From the NCBI GenBank assembly GCA_026770585.1, contig MU647495.1, positions 50,922 through 66,539 on the forward strand: a DNA stretch of 15,618 bases, written 5' to 3'. Of the stretch, positions 7,211 through 13,983 are shown piece by piece; position 1 is the stretch's first letter; every line of letters starts with the position of its first letter. The notes under the pieces were generated by a model. The model saw only the letters and a program-made list of their open reading frames with translations. It did no database searches and was not told where the DNA came from. Made by a program: the position numbers and the translations under genes. This stretch comes from Baffinella frigidus. Its lineage: Eukaryota > Cryptophyceae > Cryptomonadales > Baffinellaceae.

Positions 7211-8819
7211 TCATGATTTTGACAGGTGGCAGCGGTGGAAATGTGCACGAAACCGGCACTCGATAAGTGAACTTGTAGAGAGCCTTCTGTTGTGTGCCAC
7301 ACTAGATTTTACGCGGATCAATTGGCAAGAGAATTGGCTCTAGTAGAGTCCCTCTCAGGGACTTTAGATCCACTTTTGGCGTGTATTCCCTTGAAATCCG
7401 GGGAAATTGACTTTTGCAATTGCTCCTCGTCTGATCTTGGGTGGTAAACGAAACGCATCAGGGCCGGGGGACAGTCGACACTCCACCAGCCATCCCATGT
7501 GGCTCAAAAAGTCCCCTGGAAGGTCTTCGATTTTACCTTGAATCGGCGAAGGATCCGACCCCGATGTCAAGGTAAATCGAAAATGTCCCAGAGCACTAAT
7601 TGAGCCACCTCCAAGGGCTAGTGGCTACTGCAACCACGCCCTCTTCTTCAAACGAATTTGGGTCTAATAGGCAGCTTTGGGGCCGGAATACGCCAAAAGC
7701 GACCCGAATCTAATTAAAATCGCTGCGTTTCTCCCACGCAGGACATTTAATTTCGGACCAAGACAGAATCTGTCCCGCTATCTTAGGCTCCCCACGCGGA
7801 AGGTAAGGGTGTATATGCTATTTCAGGCATCAGATTATGCTATCTTACGCCTTTTCATCAGGACAGGTTCTGGTATGGTCCGAGACGAAATCCCAGTCCT
7901 AGTTGTCCCGCCTCCAAACCTTTGAAAGGGACAGAATCCGTCCCTGTTTCAAACCAGGGGATGGTTGCAGTCCACAGTCCACACAGCGGACTTCGAAGGG
8001 ATTTTGAATAACCCGTAAGCGATAAGACCTACGACCCTACGGTACCTGGGCAATCTGTAGGGACATAGGGGGGTTGCCTACGGATAACGTAACCGGAAAT
8101 GGGTTGATTCTGGAGCTTTTTCGTGTGGTTGCAGTAGCAGGTTCTGCTTGAAACTGTGAGGAACCAGCATTTGCCTGTGTGCAGTGAACGCAACGCGTGC
8201 CCACGTGACAATCGCGTGCGAATAAACATGATCCACTCGTCACATCTGCCCCTCCTGGACCCATGAACCCATGGAACCTGGGCTGCAAGATCCTGCGCGA
8301 ACCCAAACGTCGCGTCCCCCCCCCGCAGCTGCAGCGTCCCTCCACCCGTTGATCGTTCGCCACCCCCACCCTGCCGGAGCCCGCCACTGTGGCCGCGGAG
8401 AACAGGCACCCGAGGCTCCCACGGTCGGCCTCTCGCAGAGATACAGTCGGTGAGTGTTGGGATTCGTGAAGGTTGTGAATGTAGGGTCGGCGAGATGAGC
8501 GACGCCATTGCGAGGCAGAACAGCAGCGACGCCCCCCACGTGGTTCCTCCCCGTCGCACATGGTGCGCCCCCGCGCCGCTCTCCGCCATACCGCCGCGAC
8601 CAGGATCGTCTTTCTTTACAGAGAGAGTCAATGCTCAGTCCCCGCCTTTTTGGTACGGCGAGACAGCACTGAATAAGGCGCGAACGAGCGCCCAGAGAGA
8701 AGAGGCCCTGTGCGAGGTGCAGCGGCCGAGAAGATGGACCCGCGGGGCCGTTCAAATGCGCACAAGCGAGGTGGCGGCGATCGCTGAGCCTTGAAGTTGC
8801 ATGAAACGCGGCGCTGGAC
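7211..8819. other. Intergenic stretch between the divergent genes
   Basis: No exon is recognised on either strand. It holds hairpins (AGTCCCT/AGGGACT at about 7344-7364; CGATTTTACCTTGA and its inverse at 7528-7582; GACAGAATCTGTC at about 7762 and GGGACAGAATCCGTCCC at about 7928) and the repeat at 7978-8100. The stretch 8100-8819 is more GC-rich with open frames on both strands, none of them recognised. It should contain both promoters and possibly the missing first exportin exon. Confidence 0.5.
7978..8100. repeat. 130-bp dispersed repeat, copy 2
   Basis: CACACAGCGGACTTCGAAGGG, GCGATAAGAC, GTAGGGACATAGGGGG and CCTACGGATAACG occur in the same order as in 6788-6920. Confidence 0.75.
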
Positions 8820-8863
8820 CCACAGGTCATGAGGCTCGAGATCTCGAGGCTCATGACCTGTGG
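8820..8863. repeat. 44-bp near-perfect palindrome upstream of the EEP start
   Basis: CCACAGGTCATGAG and CTCATGACCTGTGG flank the palindrome CTCGAGATCTCGAG, with one G/G mismatch on each side. It ends 22 bp before the ATG at 8886 and could be a cis-acting site or a hairpin in the 5' leader. Confidence 0.85.
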
Positions 8864-8885
8864 AGGTAAAATTTTCGCAGAGGAA

Positions 8886-8989
8886 ATGGGCGACACCAAG
8901 GAGGACAAGCCCGGGGCCTCGCCCGTCGCGGACCCCGCCCTGGAGAACCCCACGGAATGGGTCGACGAGCCGTCTCCGACTGGAAACAC
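8886..8989 (+). CDS. EEP gene exon 1 (start codon)
   Basis: The ATG at 8886 (context GGAAATGG) opens MGDTKEDKPGASPVADPALE, then NPTEWVDEPSPTGN. The donor AAACAC|GTTCGG leaves phase 2, which fits the acceptor at 9154. GTGCGC at 8996 gives the same phase and GTCGAC at 8961 would pair with an acceptor at 9158, so the end is tentative. In-frame ATGs at 8829 and 8856 lie inside a palindrome and are less likely starts. Confidence 0.55.
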
Positions 8990-10783
8990 GTTCGGGTGCG
9001 CTGCTGCCCCCTGCACACTGTCCTGAAAGCCCTACTATGTCCTCGTTTCTGGACCCTGTTGGCATTGTTGTTGCGTGAGCTATTTGTGGACCTGAGTGCT
9101 GAGCCCTGCACCTTAAAACTACATCTGCCCTGACCATCAAACCCGAACCCACAGCCAGTGGTGGTCGAAGAATAACCCGCTCGGCGCCAAAGCCCCGCCG
9201 AGCACCCCGGCCGGGAAGGAGAGCGAGGCGGAGGGGAAGGAGAAGGAGCCCAAGGCGCCGAACGCGACGCCTGATGATTCGGAGGCGGACAAGAGGGAGG
9301 AGGACCGCTTCCGCGACATCATCGAACGCTGGTGCCACCCTGACCCCAAACCCTGAACCCCAAACCCTGAACCCTAGACCGTACACCCTACAGTCTACAC
9401 CCCACACCCTACACCCTACACCCTACAACCTACACCCTACACCCTACACCCTACACCCTAACCCTACACCCTTCACCCCTACACCCTACACCCCACACCC
9501 TGAACCCTACATCCCAAACCCTAGACCCTCAACCCTACACCCGCCCTCCGCCGCCAACTCTTCCGGTCGGGCATTTTTGACTGAACCGCCCGAGGTGCGG
9601 TCCAATCCTTTTTACTCTGTCCCTGAGCTGGAGTGGGTGTCTGTGGTCGACACTTTTCAGGCTGGCTAACCTCACCCCCCTTTCAGGTGGGCAAACCTGA
9701 TGCTCTCCTCAGCGCCCGCGATGGAAAACCTCCAAGGCAACTTCTCCATCGCCATGTCCAGCGCCCGCCAGGTTTAGCCCTCAACAACCTGAAACTGCTT
9801 AAACCAGGGATTCCGAGCACGGTTTTCCCCCCAGGATGTACACTGTATAGTGTTCAAGCCATCTATTCACCCCCTAGGAAAACCTCAGGTCCCTAGGCAT
9901 GTCCTACGGTAGGGTCCTACGTAATGAACCTCCAAGGCGATTTCTCCATCGCTATGTCCAGCGCCCGCCAGGTCTCCTAGCAGTCTATTTGGCCTCGACG
10001 ATTTGGTGGGCCCGGGCGCGTTTCCGCTGCAAAGTTGACGGATTCGTACCGCGCACCCAGCGTGTCAACTTAAGAATAGTCCGCCAGCCGATGGAAACCC
10101 TCTACGGCAACTTGTCCATCGCTATGTCCAGCCAGGTTTCCTAGCTCTGTCTTCATGGAAAAGGCCGTTGATTTTTTCCGTCTGTTTGCTGTCTTAGGGG
10201 TGGGGTATGTGCTATAACAAAGCTATGCCTAGGCTAATATAGCAACATCCGACAAAATCCACCCTTAAGATAGCGCAAAAGGCGGTTTCAATCGTATGGC
10301 TTCCGCGACTAGTCTCCGACTATTTCGGCTCACCAATTTGGTGGGCCCGGGCGCTTTTCCGCTCCAAAGTTGACGGACTTGCACCGCGCACGAAGGTTGT
10401 CAACTTGAAAATAGTCTGGCAGTGAACCCGGGTGAGGCAGAGCTAGGAGACTCTCCAGCGGTCGCCAAAAGTCAATTCCCCGGAAGGAATCAGAGGGAAA
10501 TATTTACTTTTGGGATAGTTCGGCGCCTAAAAGTGCGCTCGGGAAGCCCGCCAGGTCTAGGGGTTGGGGGTTGTCGTTTCGGTTTAGATGAATTCGTGTC
10601 TCCTGTGTACCCGTTAAACCCTACACTCTCAACCCTGAACCCTGAACCCTGAACCCTGAACCCGAATCCCCCCCTACAGGCGGGGGCAGTAGTAATAAAC
10701 GTCTCTCTCTCTCTCTCGCTCTCTCTCCGCGCGCTCTCTCTCTCTCGGTCTAACCGTCTCTCTCTCTCTCTCCCTCCCTCTCT

Positions 10784-10838
<55 letters not shown>

Positions 10839-11489
10839 GGCGGGGGCAGAGGCAGCGCAGTCGGCGCGGCACATGGGCGAGGGGGCTGCGCACGTCGCCA
10901 AACGCCAGGTTGGCAGACTTTTCCTAAGTTGACATGCTGGGTTCGCGGTACAAATCCGTCTACTTTGGAGCGGGGAAGAGCCCGGGCGCACCAAATCGCT
11001 TGGCCCGAATCAGCCTTTGAGAGGGAGCTAGGGCACGGCACATGGGCGAAGGGGCTGCGCACGTCGCCAAACGCCAGGTACCACGCCAGAGTCTTGGAAG
11101 ACGCCGCCAAAAGTCAATTCCCCGCAAGGAATAAGAGGGAAATATTTACTTTTGGGATAGTTCGGCGCCCAAAAGTGCGCTCGGAAAGAGCCGAACCCCC
11201 TCGAGCAATCTGGCGTGGTACCGACTATTCGCAAGTTGACATGCTGGGCCCGCGGTACAAATCCGTCGACTTTGGAGCATGAAAGAGCCCGGGCCCACCG
11301 AATTGGTGAGTCCGAATAGACTGGGATGGAGGTAGGGAACCTGGCATGGGGGAGGATGCAGCGGTGCTCTCTTTCCAGAAGCAGGGGTGCATGCATGACG
11401 GCAGGGTGATGGTGGTAACAACCCTCTCTCGCAACCCTAAACCCTAAACCCTAAACAGGCGGGCCGTGCGGCGGGGGTTCGAGAGAGAA

Positions 11490-11527
<38 letters not shown>

Positions 11528-13847
11528 GGTTAGACCGAGAGAGAGAGAGAGCGCGCGGAGAGAAAGCGAGAGAGAGAGAGAGAGAGAGACGTTTATTACT
11601 ACTGCTCCCGCCTGTAGGGGGGGATTCGGGCTCAGGGTTCAGGGTTTAACGCGCGAATTCAGCAAACAGGCGGCAGAGTGGCCCGTGCATCAAGGAATTG
11701 AAGCGGTTTCGGGATTAAAATGCGTTGAGTTTGAATTCTTTGCACCACGAGTGCGACTTTACGAAACTACAAATGAACCCTAAACCCTAAACCCTAGGGG
11801 TGCATGCATGACGGCAGGGTGATGGTGGTAACAAACGTCTCTCGCAAAACCATAAACCCTAAAATAGATTGCACAGCGCGAGCGACTTTACGAAACCACA
11901 AAAATAAATCCAGAAACTGTGGACACAGGCGGACCGGGCCGCGGGGGTAGCAGCGATGCGCGCATTCCGCAAACTGGCATAGACGACCGCGTGTCTATCC
12001 ACTACTGGAAACCCCCAGGGGAAGTGTCAAAAAGTAGCGAACACTCTGGTGTCCTATACTTTGCAGCCATTTTACCCTCGAAAGGCATTTTTCCCCCCAA
12101 GGACGTGACCAAAATTCGTCAAACGGCAACAATAGTGTCGTGTCCAGAGAAATTGAAACTTCCCCTGTGGCTTTGCAGTAGCACGCCAGGTCACACGTGG
12201 GAATGTCATGCCTGAGTCCATCTACGAGTAGAGTTGAATCTACCTGGGAAACGTCAGCCCCAATCTCCACACAGGCGGGCCGTGCGGCGGGGGTGGCGGC
12301 GATGTGCCCCTTCCGCAGGCGGCCTGTGTGTGCACCCTTATCCGGGGAAACCTATTTTTCTTTAGTTTGAGGTCAACGAAAATTACTACACGGTTCGTTC
12401 TTATTAGTAATATTAAAGCAGTTGTGTAGTAATTTTCGTGGCCATCAAACTAAAGAAAAATAGGTTTCCCCGGATAAACCCCCACAGAGGCGCGTTGTCT
12501 GAGCCAGGCGCGAAAACCTGACCAGGTTTTGAGCCCGCAGAGTGTTCCAGGTTCTGAGCCCGCAGAGTGGGGTTGGTAGTAACAAACCTGTCTCTCTCTA
12601 AATCCTGATTCCCACACAGGCGGGCCGGGCCGCGAGGGTGGCAGCGATGCGTGCATTCCGTAAGCAGGCGGCAGAGTGGCCCGGGAAGCCATAAACCCTA
12701 AATCTCAAAACACACAAACATCAGGGGAATCGTGAACCCCACACCCCATAGAGGCAGACCTTGCGGCGAGGGGCAGCGTCGATTCGCGCGTGCAGAATCG
12801 CACCGGCTAACCACCCAACCACCCGAACCAGGCGGACCGGGCCGCGGGGGTGGCGGCGATGCGTGCATTCCGTAAGCAGGCCGCAGAGTGGCCCGGGAGG
12901 TTCACTATGGATCAGCCGCTCGTCGAGACCACTGTCAAGGTCACCAACAATCCGTAGCAGCTCAAACACGGTTTTCGAAAACCGGGATTTCCCGCTGGGG
13001 ATGCGCTTTAAGGTGTATCAGCCGTCTATTCGCCCCCCTAGAGAAGCCCTAGGTCCCTAGGGATGTCCTACTGTAGGGTCCAGCGATGTGCACGTTCTGC
13101 AAGCAGGCCGCAGTGTGGCCGGGGAGGTTCACTATGGACCAGCCTCTTTTTCGAGCCTACTGTTAAGGTCGCTCGCCCACCCCTCAATCGGTCGGGTTGG
13201 CTGACTGTTTCCTTAAAGTTGACGGACTTGAAGTTGACCTTTGAAGTTGAAGTGTGACGGATTTGGTACCCCCTCCCAGGTGGCGACGTGGAACCTCTGG
13301 TGGCGGCACGGGTCCTGGGAGCAGCGTCTCCTCGCGATCCAATCCGTTCTCAAGGAGCAAAAAGCCGATATCATTTGCCTCCAGGTCCCTCCTCCACGCC
13401 AGAGGGCTCGAAACATCCACTTTTGACATCATGCAGGGGGGATGCCCGTTGTGCTTAAGTCAACGACGCCAGATCTGGGGTGGGTAAGGTGTCGGTTTCC
13501 CTCGAGCCCTCTGGCGTGGCGATCCAATCAGTCCTCAAGGAGCGAAAGGCGGACATCTTCTGTCTCCAGGTTCCCGAAACCCCAAACCACAAACCTGATC
13601 ACCAGTCCCTAATCCCTAATCCCAAATCCCTCAACTTCCCTCAAATCCCAAATCCCTCTCAACTTCCCTCAAAACCTAATTCCTAACCCCTCATCCCTGG
13701 TCCCGAATCCCGAATCACGAATCACGAATCCCTAAACCTAAACCCTGCATACAGGAAGTGTGGGCGGAGGTGGGCGTGGACGGGCGGTCGCAGGCGCAAG
13801 AACTGGCGGACGCCCTCGGCTTCCACGTCACCTTCGACGCAGACAAC
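8886..13847 (+). CDS. EEP-domain (endonuclease/exonuclease/phosphatase) protein, 7 exons, partial
   Basis: EEP-fold enzymes are Mg2+-dependent phosphodiesterases or phosphatases acting on nucleic acids, phosphoinositides or sphingolipids; the substrate here is unknown. Seven exons (8886-8989, 9155-9331, 9687-9771, 10840-10908, 12832-12939, 13280-13384, 13755-13847) join with matching phases into about 247 codons. Residues about 1-95 are acidic, Pro/Ala/Lys-rich and probably disordered. Residues about 96-181 form Ala-rich amphipathic stretches (SIAMSSARQ, HVAKRQ, AMRAFRKQAAEW). From about residue 182 the EEP domain begins with VATWNLWW (metal-site Asn), then DIICLQ|EVW (metal-site Glu at the exon 6/7 junction) and QELADALGFH. 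The His/Asp catalytic motifs lie beyond the right edge. The single-gene model rests on phase agreement; exon 1's end is uncertain. Confidence 0.65.
9155..9331 (+). CDS. EEP gene exon 2
   Basis: The exon encodes QWWSKNNPLGAKAPPSTP, a Glu/Lys-rich stretch (KESEAEGKEKEPK), then DKREEDRFRDIIER. The strong third-position GC on this strand supports coding in this direction rather than the long antisense frame. The donor is GCTG|GTGCCA in phase 2. Joining to 9687 gives ERWWANLML. The acceptor CCCACAG|CCAG is one of two choices four bases apart. Confidence 0.65.
9345..9542. repeat. CCCTAAA/CCCTACA tract filling EEP intron 2
   Basis: This telomere-variant tract begins some 13 bases after the exon 2 donor and fills most of the intron. 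It is followed by about 140 bp of unassigned sequence before the exon 3 acceptor. Confidence 0.9.
9687..9771 (+). CDS. EEP gene exon 3
   Basis: The acceptor is CCCTTTCAG|GTGGGC. One base completes Trp, then the frame reads ANLMLSSAPAMENLQG, then NFSIAMSSARQ. The donor is CAG|GTTTAG, phase 0. The last 17 codons recur twice downstream as echoes with in-frame deletions. The preceding intron consists largely of CCCTAAA-like repeats. Confidence 0.7.
9820..9915. repeat. Dispersed repeat with CCCTAGG/GGTCCCTAGG, copy in intron 3
   Basis: It contains ACGGTTTTC, CATCTATTCACCCCCTAG, GGTCCCTAGGCATGTCCTAC and GTAGGGTCC. The second copy is at about 12966-13081 in intron 5. Each copy sits between a live exon and its downstream echo. 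No inverted ends are evident. Confidence 0.7.
9924..10135 (+). pseudogene. Two 3' echoes of EEP exon 3
   Basis: Copies at 9924-9971 (one codon deleted) and 10091-10135 (two codons deleted) stay open and end CAG|GTYTCCTAGC, close to the live donor region. A family-A element (9983-10081) lies between them. Confidence 0.75.
9983..10081 (-). mobile_element. MITE-like family A, copy 3
   Basis: Reverse orientation: GTCTATTTGG ... GCCCGGGC ... CAGCGTGTCAACTT ... GAATAGTC. It lies between the two echoes of EEP exon 3. Confidence 0.75.
10188..10274. mobile_element. MITE-like family B, copy in EEP intron 3
   Basis: Inverted ends GCTGTCTTAGGGGTGG and CCACCCTTAAGATAGC, 87 bp, closely like 3184-3260 although it lies in the other gene. 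Confidence 0.75.
10318..10416 (-). mobile_element. MITE-like family A, copy 4
   Basis: Reverse orientation: GACTATTTCGG, CCAATTTGG, GCCCGGGC, AAAGTTGACGG, then GTCAACTTG and ATAGTC. Confidence 0.75.
10462..10540. repeat. CCAAAAGTCAATTCCCCG unit
   Basis: About 80 bp nearly identical to 11106-11188, containing an ACTTTTGGG hairpin arm. Its origin is unknown. Confidence 0.75.
10840..10908 (+). CDS. EEP gene exon 4
   Basis: This exon has 23 codons, AGAEAAQSARHMGEG then AAHVAKRQ, between an extreme (TC)n polypyrimidine tract ending GCAG and the donor CAG|GTTGGC. It is Ala-rich and predicted helical. A 3' echo at 11033-11077 differs by two synonymous changes. Confidence 0.65.
10914..11013 (+). 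mobile_element. MITE-like family A, copy 5
   Basis: It begins a few bases after the EEP exon 4 donor and carries AAGTTGACATGCTGGG and GCCCGGGC. It separates exon 4 from its echo at 11033. Confidence 0.75.
11081..11218. mobile_element. MITE-like family C ends with a different interior
   Basis: The ends are CCACGCCAGA/TCTGGCGTGG. The interior (about 11106-11188) is instead the CCAAAAGTCAATTCCCCG unit also present at 10462-10540 and, reversed and decayed, near 7368-7420. It may be a nested insertion. Confidence 0.7.
11223..11321 (+). mobile_element. MITE-like family A, copy 6
   Basis: The best-preserved copy: GACTATTCGCAAGTTGACAT to GAATAGACTGG, with AATTGGTGAGTCC near the end. It directly follows element 11081-11218. 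Confidence 0.8.
12002..12182. mobile_element. Inverted-repeat element with imperfect ends
   Basis: TACTGGAAACCCCCAGGGGA at the left matches TCCCCTGTGGCTTTGCAGTA inverted at the right. It lies between two exon-5 echoes. Confidence 0.65.
12338..12477. mobile_element. Inverted-repeat element with 33-bp perfect ends
   Basis: TTATCCGGGGAAACCTATTT (33 bp in all) repeats inverted at 12445-12477. Inner CGAAAATTACTACAC arms are also inverted. Total 140 bp, in the intron before EEP exon 5. Confidence 0.9.
12832..12939 (+). CDS. EEP gene exon 5
   Basis: This exon has 36 codons, ADRAAGVAAMRAFRKQAAEW, then PGRFTMDQPLVETTVK. The acceptor is ACCAG|GCG and the donor GTCAAG|GTCACC. Phase 0 joins VETTVK to VATWN of the EEP domain, which suits the usual 'VKVATWN' beginning. 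It is chosen over at least six related copies because it alone is complete and ends in frame with a donor. Confidence 0.65.
12966..13081. repeat. Dispersed repeat, copy in intron 5
   Basis: ACGGTTTTCGAAAACCGGGA, CGTCTATTCGCCCCCCTAG, GGTCCCTAGGGATGTCCTAC and GTAGGGTCC parallel 9820-9915. Confidence 0.7.
13280..13384 (+). CDS. EEP gene exon 6: start of EEP domain
   Basis: This exon has 35 codons: VATWNLWWRHGSWEQRLL, then AIQSVLKEQKADIICLQ. The TWN Asn is the first metal-binding motif of the EEP superfamily, and the DIICLQ strand precedes the catalytic Glu. The acceptor is TCCCAG|GTG and the donor CCAG|GTCCCT. A MITE-like element begins ten bases after the exon, and a 51-nt copy of the exon end follows that element. 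Confidence 0.8.
13394..13519. mobile_element. MITE-like family C, copy in EEP intron 6
   Basis: Perfect 18-bp inverted ends CCACGCCAGAGGGCTCGA, 126 bp. The live exon 6 edge and its 51-nt echo flank it directly. Confidence 0.85.
13519..13569 (+). pseudogene. 3' echo of EEP exon 6
   Basis: Fifty-one bases encode AIQSVLKERKADIFCLQ with nine differences from the live exon, seven at third positions. The copy starts at the very end of the inverted-repeat element 13394-13519, so live exon edge and echo bracket the element. Confidence 0.8.
13570..13750. repeat. CCCTAAT/CCCAAATC tract before EEP exon 7
   Basis: Degenerate telomere-like units end at the exon 7 acceptor. The last ~95 bp recur inverted at 14580-14670. 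Confidence 0.8.
13755..13847 (+). CDS. EEP gene exon 7
   Basis: This exon has 31 codons: EVWAEVGVDGRSQAQELA, then DALGFHVTFDADN. Its first residue completes the LQE motif. The acceptor is GCATACAG|GAAGTG, following CCTAAACC repeats, and the donor is AAC|GTAACA. QELA..LG is the typical second helix of EEP proteins. Four direct echoes and one inverted copy of its 5' boundary lie downstream. Confidence 0.75.
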
Positions 13848-13983
13848 GTAACATAACCCGAGAACATGTTTAATTTATAAGGAAATGGCCTATCAAACCG
13901 GATTCTGGCCCTAATTTAATTTAATTAGGGCCCTAATTAACATTCGTCCAACTCCTATGAACAAATAGGGATCCGTTTCCTTA

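Larger units (their letters stand above)
11033..11375 (+). pseudogene. 3' echoes of EEP exon 4
   Basis: The 11033-11077 copy has two synonymous changes (GCG/GCA, GAG/GAA) and ends exactly where an inverted-repeat element begins. A decayed copy (ATGGGGGAGGATGCAGCGG) is at about 11330-11375. A short 5' echo, CAG|GCGGGGGCAG, is at 10677-10690. Confidence 0.65.
10612..11650. repeat. Inverted pair of TC/GA-rich arms
   Basis: The segment of about 160 bp at 10612-10775 (telomere-like, CCCCCCCTACAGGCGGGGGC, AGTAGTAATAAACG, then TC-rich with CCGCGCGC and GGTCTAACCG) reappears inverted at about 11486-11650. EEP exon 4 and its echoes lie between the arms. Confidence 0.85.
11459..13172 (+). pseudogene. 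At least seven echoes of EEP exon 5
   Basis: Upstream copies carry the front half (11459-11480, 11929-11975, 12275-12322), the back half (11655-11692), a nearly complete exon (12620-12690, no donor) or a decayed front (about 12755-12800). The downstream copy (about 13081-13172) carries the back half and a frameshift. Copies at 11459 and 11655 are one copy split by a GA-rich insertion. The live exon at 12832-12939 lies inside this span. Confidence 0.7.

Noticed and set aside
8029-9016. 200- and 258-codon minus-strand open frames
   Set aside because: GC-rich chance frames; no motif recognised, no splice context, and they overlap the palindrome and a dispersed repeat.
8628-9407. 259-codon minus-strand open frame
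   Set aside because: Antisense to EEP exons 1-2. The plus strand has the sensible composition and phase-matched splice sites, and the frame runs into telomere-like repeats.
10490-11110. 206-codon frame with RERERERE stretches, and similar frames at 11466-11783
   Set aside because: Encoded by (TC)n/(GA)n tracts.
11919-12215. 98-codon plus-strand frame
   Set aside because: Begins in an out-of-frame exon-5 echo and runs through an inverted-repeat element; no family recognised.
12620-12690. Near-complete exon-5 copy as the live exon
   Set aside because: No in-frame GT donor after PGK. The copy at 12832-12939 has both splice sites and joins in frame to the EEP domain.
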